NCBI GenBank assembly: GCA_027382625.1
Contig: JAJKFJ010014289.1
Span: 1 to 11,151, forward strand
Length of the DNA: 11,151 nucleotides
Direction of reading: 5' to 3'
Source: Tetmemena sp. SeJ-2015
Taxonomy: Eukaryota > Ciliophora > Spirotrichea > Sporadotrichida > Oxytrichidae
Shown here: in pieces, positions 8,501 through 11,151 of the stretch
Numbering within the stretch: the stretch's first letter is position 1
How the letters are laid out: the number at the start of each line of letters is the position of its first letter
Made by a program: the position numbers and the translations under genes
Notes under the pieces: generated by a model
Told to the model about the DNA's origin: nothing
The model's database searches: none
Seen by the model: the letters and a program-made list of their open reading frames with translations, nothing else

Positions 8501-8978
8501 CTAGCAAGTTGCTAAAGAGAGCTAAAGATTTGATAGAATTATAGAGTGGACTAAAATTAGATCCTCATTTCAAAGAGGCTAAATAGGGAAGAGTTTTAGA
8601 GTGTGAAATATTCAATGGGCCTGGCGCCATTCACGATAAGATAGGAACTCTCTAGAAAGATGGAATAGTTGAGATAACTGCTCGAACTGAAGACGGCTCT
8701 TGGCTTTAAATCAAGCTCTAAAACTTAATAGGCTGGACTCAAGCCTCTAAGGTTGATTTTGTGGTGAGTAGGGAAGTCTACTCATAATTTGATAAGACTA
8801 TGCACCAAGTACTCAAGTAAAAGAGACCCTATACAGTAAAACAAGAAATCGCAGTCAGGAAAGAACCCTCCATCTCCTCTGAAATAGCTTTCTAAGTTAA
8901 AGTCAACGAAAAAGTATTCCTAAAAGGCAAAGATGCTTCTGGAGAATGGACTTAACTTAAATTCAAGGGTACAAGTAT
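5509..8978 (+). CDS. Large coiled-coil, Gln/Ser-rich protein ending in tandem SH3b domains (continues beyond 8978)
   Basis: The start is ATG 5509 (TGA just upstream); ATG 5554 in the same frame is a possible alternative. After removing a 61 nt intron and two IESs the frame runs about 1060 codons. The N-terminal quarter is basic and coiled-coil-like (QQFQEEKLYKL, KQKLQSEQTAF). The middle is helical (EELIVYETNDPLTALAKIM). A stretch ending GRYISKEDFMRVMNS resembles a degenerate EF-hand. A long Gln/Ser/Asn-rich, probably disordered part follows. The C-terminal part has two SH3b domains (see 8605-8974). The composition suggests a ciliate scaffold protein; no catalytic residues are seen. Many TAA/TAG codons fall at Gln positions. 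The last visible codons, QLKFKGT, end inside the second SH3b fold and AT-rich DNA follows, so another segment must exist. The link between the body and the SH3b part rests on one 5 bp pointer; without it the SH3b part would lack a start codon. Confidence 0.83.
5813..5873 (+). other. Spliceosomal intron, 61 nt
   Basis: The insert starts GTAAGA, has a C/T-rich middle (CTTGCTCCTCCTCTTAATC) and ends TTTTAGTGTAG. Splicing at the last AG joins FGNIEQK to QKLQSEQTAF in frame. Earlier AGs at 38 and 56 nt give a wrong frame. TGTA occurs at both ends, but deletion between those copies (57 bp) leads to TGA, so splicing is preferred. Confidence 0.78.
6758..6841 (+). other. IES (or intron) in the SH3b gene, 84 bp, pointer TGAGG
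   Basis: TGAGG at 6753-6757 and 6837-6841 bounds AT-rich DNA with an in-frame TGA. Excision joins LLKVYERLR to KFDQVIRPYQ. A 72 nt GT-AG intron (6757-6828) would also preserve the frame, giving YERLSLSVRKFDQ, so the class of element is not certain. Confidence 0.6.
8246..8370 (+). other. IES in the SH3b gene, 125 bp, pointer AAAAT
   Basis: AAAAT at 8241-8245 and 8366-8370 surrounds AT-rich DNA. Removal joins GQTLIQN to LSISSLQLTEDLVSLNN in the correct frame. A 7 bp repeat TTCAAAA (8238-8244, 8282-8288; 44 bp) is also frame-compatible but would retain a long AT-rich stretch. Confidence 0.65.
8605..8974 (+). other. Tandem bacterial-type SH3 (SH3b) domains
   Basis: Domain 1 (8605-8760) has the pattern ECEIFNGPGAIHDKIGTL, then DGSWLQIKL and IGWTQASKVDF: the GPG/IHDKIG turn, the central Gly-x-Trp and the closing GW-x-x-x-x-V strand of SH3b folds. 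Domain 2 (8845-8974) has IAVRKEPSISSEIAF, VFLKGKDASGEWTQLKFKGT and then breaks off before the usual closing strand. In bacteria SH3b domains bind cell-wall peptides or partner with NlpC/P60 enzymes; in ciliates their ligand is not known. Identification is by motif only. Confidence 0.7.
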
Positions 8979-9384
8979 TCATAAATTTTATATATTTATC
9001 TTCATTATTTATATTATATAATTTGATTACAAATATAAGAGAGTAAGAGCAAATCATTTTCAATTTTAGAATATATGAACAAAAGTAAATTATAAATTAC
9101 TAATTTCATTAAAATTTATTGAGTAATAACAAATCAGTATATGGCTGGATATAAACTAAGCTGAATCATTCTTCACTCTTTTCTGACAAATGAAATATAA
9201 GAACGTTGAAAAGTATCAATTCCTTTAGTTTATATATTTCATTGAATGGATTTTGAAATATTGAAAGGAAATATTTTGAATGAAAATGATTTCATTATAA
9301 AGTAGTAAGATTTAAATAGAAGCGATGGATTTATATTAATTGATCCATTTTAAAACAAATTAAGATAAGTTTGAAGGTTTATGG
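8979..9384. other. Low-GC stretch, probable IES or germline-limited DNA
   Basis: After the second SH3b domain breaks off, the DNA turns very AT-rich. The SH3b reading frame stays open only to the TGA near 9077. No conserved protein, RNA gene or transposon end is recognised. A plus-strand open frame begins about 9281 and runs through the next island, but it uses no TAA/TAG Gln codons across the island, unlike the real genes here. Confidence 0.5.
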
Positions 9385-9495
9385 TTACTCGCACTTAAAA
9401 ATGCGAAATTTTGTGTTTTCAATGCTCCATTCCAGGCTCATTTAATGAAAGGGTACAAACCCAGCGATTTAAGTAAACTAAAGGATACTTGTACC
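9385..9495 (-). other. Candidate inverted MDS of the SH3b gene
   Basis: A GC-richer island of 111 bp. Read on the minus strand from 9495 it starts with GGTACAAGTAT, an exact 11 bp inverted copy of 8968-8978, where the SH3b frame ends. The join is in frame: QLKFKGTSILQ, then AGFVPFHQ, MSLEWSIENTKFRIFKCEQ. TAA/TAG Gln codons appear at the density seen in the genes here. Other frames over the same DNA are also open, and a 10 bp direct repeat (AAGGGTACAA, 8965-8974 and 9449-9458) offers a rival join, so this is a hypothesis. Confidence 0.35.
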
Positions 9496-10021
9496 TAAAG
9501 AGATATTTTTTAAAAATCTCATTGCTGTTCTTCATCTTAATAGCTAAAAGTCTCTACAAATATCACTAAAACATTTAATGAAAATTACAAATTCGTAGTG
9601 TATTCTTTTTATATTTTTAGGCCCTTGCTTAAACTGAAATTTAACTTTCATTGATACTTATTTTGCATCTTTGGTAGGGCAGATATTTTCTGCAAGGATT
9701 CAAAATCTTTATTCTAACTACTATAAGCTAATTATCAAATAAAGATGAATTAATTTTAAACAAATTCTCAATTATATTTGAATTTAAAATCATTTATCTC
9801 ACATCCTTCTATAATTTTAAGGATATTATTTTAATAGTCTATTTTATATTGAGAAATTAGAATATTTATATTGTTACTTACAATTTTTCTTCAAAATTAA
9901 AGTTGAATTATATTGAAATAACTCTGAATGTATCAAGAGTTTAAATCTAAAACTGCTCAGTGAATAATTTTTGAAGTGCTGTTGATTTAAATATAGAAAG
10001 GCTATTTTCTTGAATTATTGA
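9496..10021 (-). other. Low-GC region with a long open minus-strand frame, 10021 down to 9563
   Basis: With TGA as the only stop, the minus strand is open for 152 codons. The translation is Leu/Ile/Gln-rich (LDTFRVISIQFNFNFEEKL, LKLQKDVRQMILNSNIIENL, NPCRKYLPYQRCKISINE) and slightly resembles leucine-rich-repeat or helical repeat protein. No family is recognised. It lies directly downstream of, and in the same frame as, the Asn-Cys-x-His-Phe segment, separated by one TGA (10024-10022). It may be a germline-limited gene, a decayed gene, or chance in AT-rich DNA. Confidence 0.3.
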
Positions 10022-10293
10022 TCAATACTTTGGAATTTTAATAAATTGATTCAATTTCTATAGACTCGATAATTTATAATTGGGTGGGATTGAGACTCCA
10101 GTGTTTTTTAGTACTTCGGACACAAAATGAATGCAATTATTCTAAGTAAGATCATATTAAGGGTTATGATTTTCGCATGCTTGCACAAATTATTTCAGAG
10201 TACTATCCATATTCGTAAATTTAACTATTTCTTGGGCCTTTTGTTTCGACAAAAGATGGAAGCAATCTTTTTTCTCCTTCAAAAACATTTACT
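10022..10293 (-). CDS. Candidate MDS encoding an LRAT/NlpC-like Asn-Cys-x-His-Phe segment
   Basis: A GC-richer block (about 10070-10293) translates on the minus strand, with TAA/TAG as Gln, to MFLKEKKDCFHLLSKQKAQE, then FVQACENHNPQYDLTQ and NNCIHFVSEVLKNTGV. The Tyr-x-Leu, five-residue, Asn-Cys-x-His-Phe pattern with a following Leu and Gly matches the C-terminal half of LRAT-type (NCEHF) and related papain-like hydrolase/acyltransferase folds, where this Cys is catalytic. The His-bearing N-terminal half is not seen here. The ATG at 10288-10286 may be internal rather than a start. TGA at 10024-10022 closes the frame, after AT-rich codons. An AGTAA match to the inverted island at 9385-9389 would join the two in frame. 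Confidence 0.45.
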
Positions 10294-10714
10294 TTCCATT
10301 AGTTGTTAAATGAGCGAGAATATATAAAGTTGTATCTTTGTGCTTTTAAAACCAAAAGAAAAGCTTAAAAAATAACAAGAATCAAATATGTAAAGATTAA
10401 ATTATACAAAGGAACATAATTTTCAATTTGTAAGAATTATAACGATAAGCAAGATATTCAATTTTTATATTAAAATTCTTCCAGAAACCTATTAAATTTC
10501 TAAACTTAAATTGATATCAAAGTTTAAATGGTGACTCAATATCCTTTTATCAAATCACTCAGTAACAAAATGATTCACCATATAATTCCTTGATTATTGA
10601 TTCTTAATTGTATAAATTAATGAATAATTACAGCCATAGTCTGATCTTTTAAGAGGCCTTATCATTATCCAATATGAAACTAACTCATTTAATAACTTAA
10701 TAACTCTTGCTAAG
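10294..10714. other. Low-GC stretch, no gene recognised
   Basis: Mostly A/T, with one slightly GC-richer patch at about 10640-10665. Short open frames occur on both strands but none shows a recognisable family or gene-like codon use. No terminal inverted repeats or C4A4 repeats of the kind found on ciliate germline transposons are visible. It is probably intergenic or germline-limited DNA 3' of the rightmost gene. Confidence 0.45.
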
Positions 10715-11151
10715 TCAAGATTTGGCAACTTATATCCTTATCGCACTTTAATCTCTATCTCTATTTTAATAATTGACTAAGTTCAGTCCTATTATAGTGC
10801 CTTCCTTTGGAGGAGATTATTTCAACTCTATCTCTTTGACTTGCAACTCGCCTATGTCTTCATCTTGACTTGCTTCCATCACATCCCGAATCTCAACTTA
10901 TTTACTCCTATCCTATTTTGATACTCCTATCTCTGTTCCTATTTTAGACCCTGCTCTGTCAAAGTTGAAAATAGAACTTGACTTTGGATGGAAGTTTGCA
11001 ATCTCATCTCAGAGAGCAACTACTGGAGGGAGCTTTAGCCAAAGCTTGGATATGTGGCTTGTCTTTGTATCAAGTTTAGTGTCGTCCAAAGGAACAGATA
11101 TACCTGAGGTGCCCTTCAAATGACTTTCAAAGTTTATGAGAGTAGTTCTGT
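10715..11151 (-). CDS. 3' end of an unrecognised gene (5' part outside window)
   Basis: The minus-strand frame from the window edge to TGA 10717-10715 gives 138 residues once an 18 bp insert is removed. The protein is mixed charged and Ser-rich: GTSGISVPLDDTKLDTKT, KLPPVVANFHPKSSSIFNFD, VMEASQDEDIGELQVKEIEL, then KQSPPKEGTIIGLN. No domain is recognised; the acidic, low-complexity tail looks disordered. Gln is encoded by TAA/TAG as in the other genes. A second minus-strand frame is open across about 10880-11110 but lacks the acidic and lysine codons typical of the genes here. The natural stop is followed by AT-rich DNA. Confidence 0.68.
11002..11019 (-). other. Candidate mini-IES, 18 bp, pointer TTGC
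   Basis: GCAA (coding TTGC) at 10998-11001 and 11016-11019 flanks 14 bp containing the only in-frame TGA (11011-11009) of this gene segment. Deleting one copy plus the 14 bp keeps the frame and joins KLPPVV to ANFHPKSS. It is not AT-rich, so a point mutation or base-call error remains possible. Confidence 0.5.

Noticed and set aside
9389..9406. Short hairpin TCGCA...TGCGA
   Set aside because: A 5 bp stem, with no T run or other context for a terminator; it falls inside a candidate coding island.
9281..9658. Plus-strand open frame MKMISLQSSK... through the 9385-9495 island
   Set aside because: No TAA/TAG Gln codons across the GC-richer island, no known motif, and it conflicts with the pointer-supported readings; kept only as a low-probability alternative.
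10127..10309. Plus-strand 60-codon frame over the Asn-Cys-x-His-Phe block
   Set aside because: It has no Gln codons of the TAA/TAG type and no family resemblance; the minus-strand reading has a recognisable motif.
10880..11110. Alternative minus-strand frame in the rightmost gene (Gln-rich, ends at a TGA near 10880)
   Set aside because: It lacks acidic and lysine residues, and the chosen frame continues coding-like well past its stop to a natural end at 10715.
1..11151. Telomere repeats (C4A4/G4T4) or TBE-type transposon ends
   Set aside because: None was seen by eye on either strand, so neither a macronuclear chromosome end nor an intact telomere-bearing transposon is claimed.

Overview
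This window looks like germline (micronuclear) DNA of a spirotrich ciliate of the Oxytricha/Stylonychia type. Two observations support that. First, long conserved proteins appear only when TAA and TAG are read as glutamine and TGA is kept as the sole stop. Second, the genes are cut by short, mostly AT-rich inserts. Each insert is bounded by a 3-7 bp direct repeat (a 'pointer'), and deleting the insert plus one repeat copy restores the reading frame. In the best case, ten such inserts in one gene, nine of them not multiples of three, are all removed to give one continuous protein. These are internal eliminated sequences (IESs) between macronuclear-destined segments (MDSs). Two further inserts are ordinary GT-AG introns (43 and 61 nt).

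Layout. (1) 1-4049, minus: a long gene, about 1171 codons in the window and open at the left edge, encoding a seven-repeat RCC1 propeller, a Ser/Arg-rich linker and a coiled coil. (2) 4150 to about 4665, plus: a probable secreted protein with an acidic tract, in two MDSs; its 3' end is not found. (3) 4707-5382, minus: an N-myristoylated EF-hand protein like calcineurin B or a neuronal calcium sensor, with one intron. (4) 5509-8978, plus: a protein of about 1060 codons with coiled-coil and Gln/Ser-rich parts, then two bacterial-type SH3 (SH3b) domains; one intron and two IESs. (5) 8979-10714: low-GC DNA, probably mostly germline-limited or IES, with two GC-richer islands that may be inverted MDSs. 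One island carries an LRAT/NlpC-like Asn-Cys-x-His-Phe motif. (6) 10715-11151, minus: the 3' end of another gene, whose single in-frame TGA disappears if an 18 bp pointer-flanked insert is removed.

Genes 1/2 and 3/4 are divergent pairs separated by about 100-126 bp of AT-rich DNA; genes 2 and 3 converge. There is no operon logic. What links the genes is that developmental DNA elimination must act before most of them can be read. The most unusual spot is the end of gene 4 at 8968-8978: an 11 bp sequence recurs exactly, inverted, at 9485-9495, as expected of a scrambled gene with an inverted segment, but a competing 10 bp direct repeat leaves the junction unsettled.
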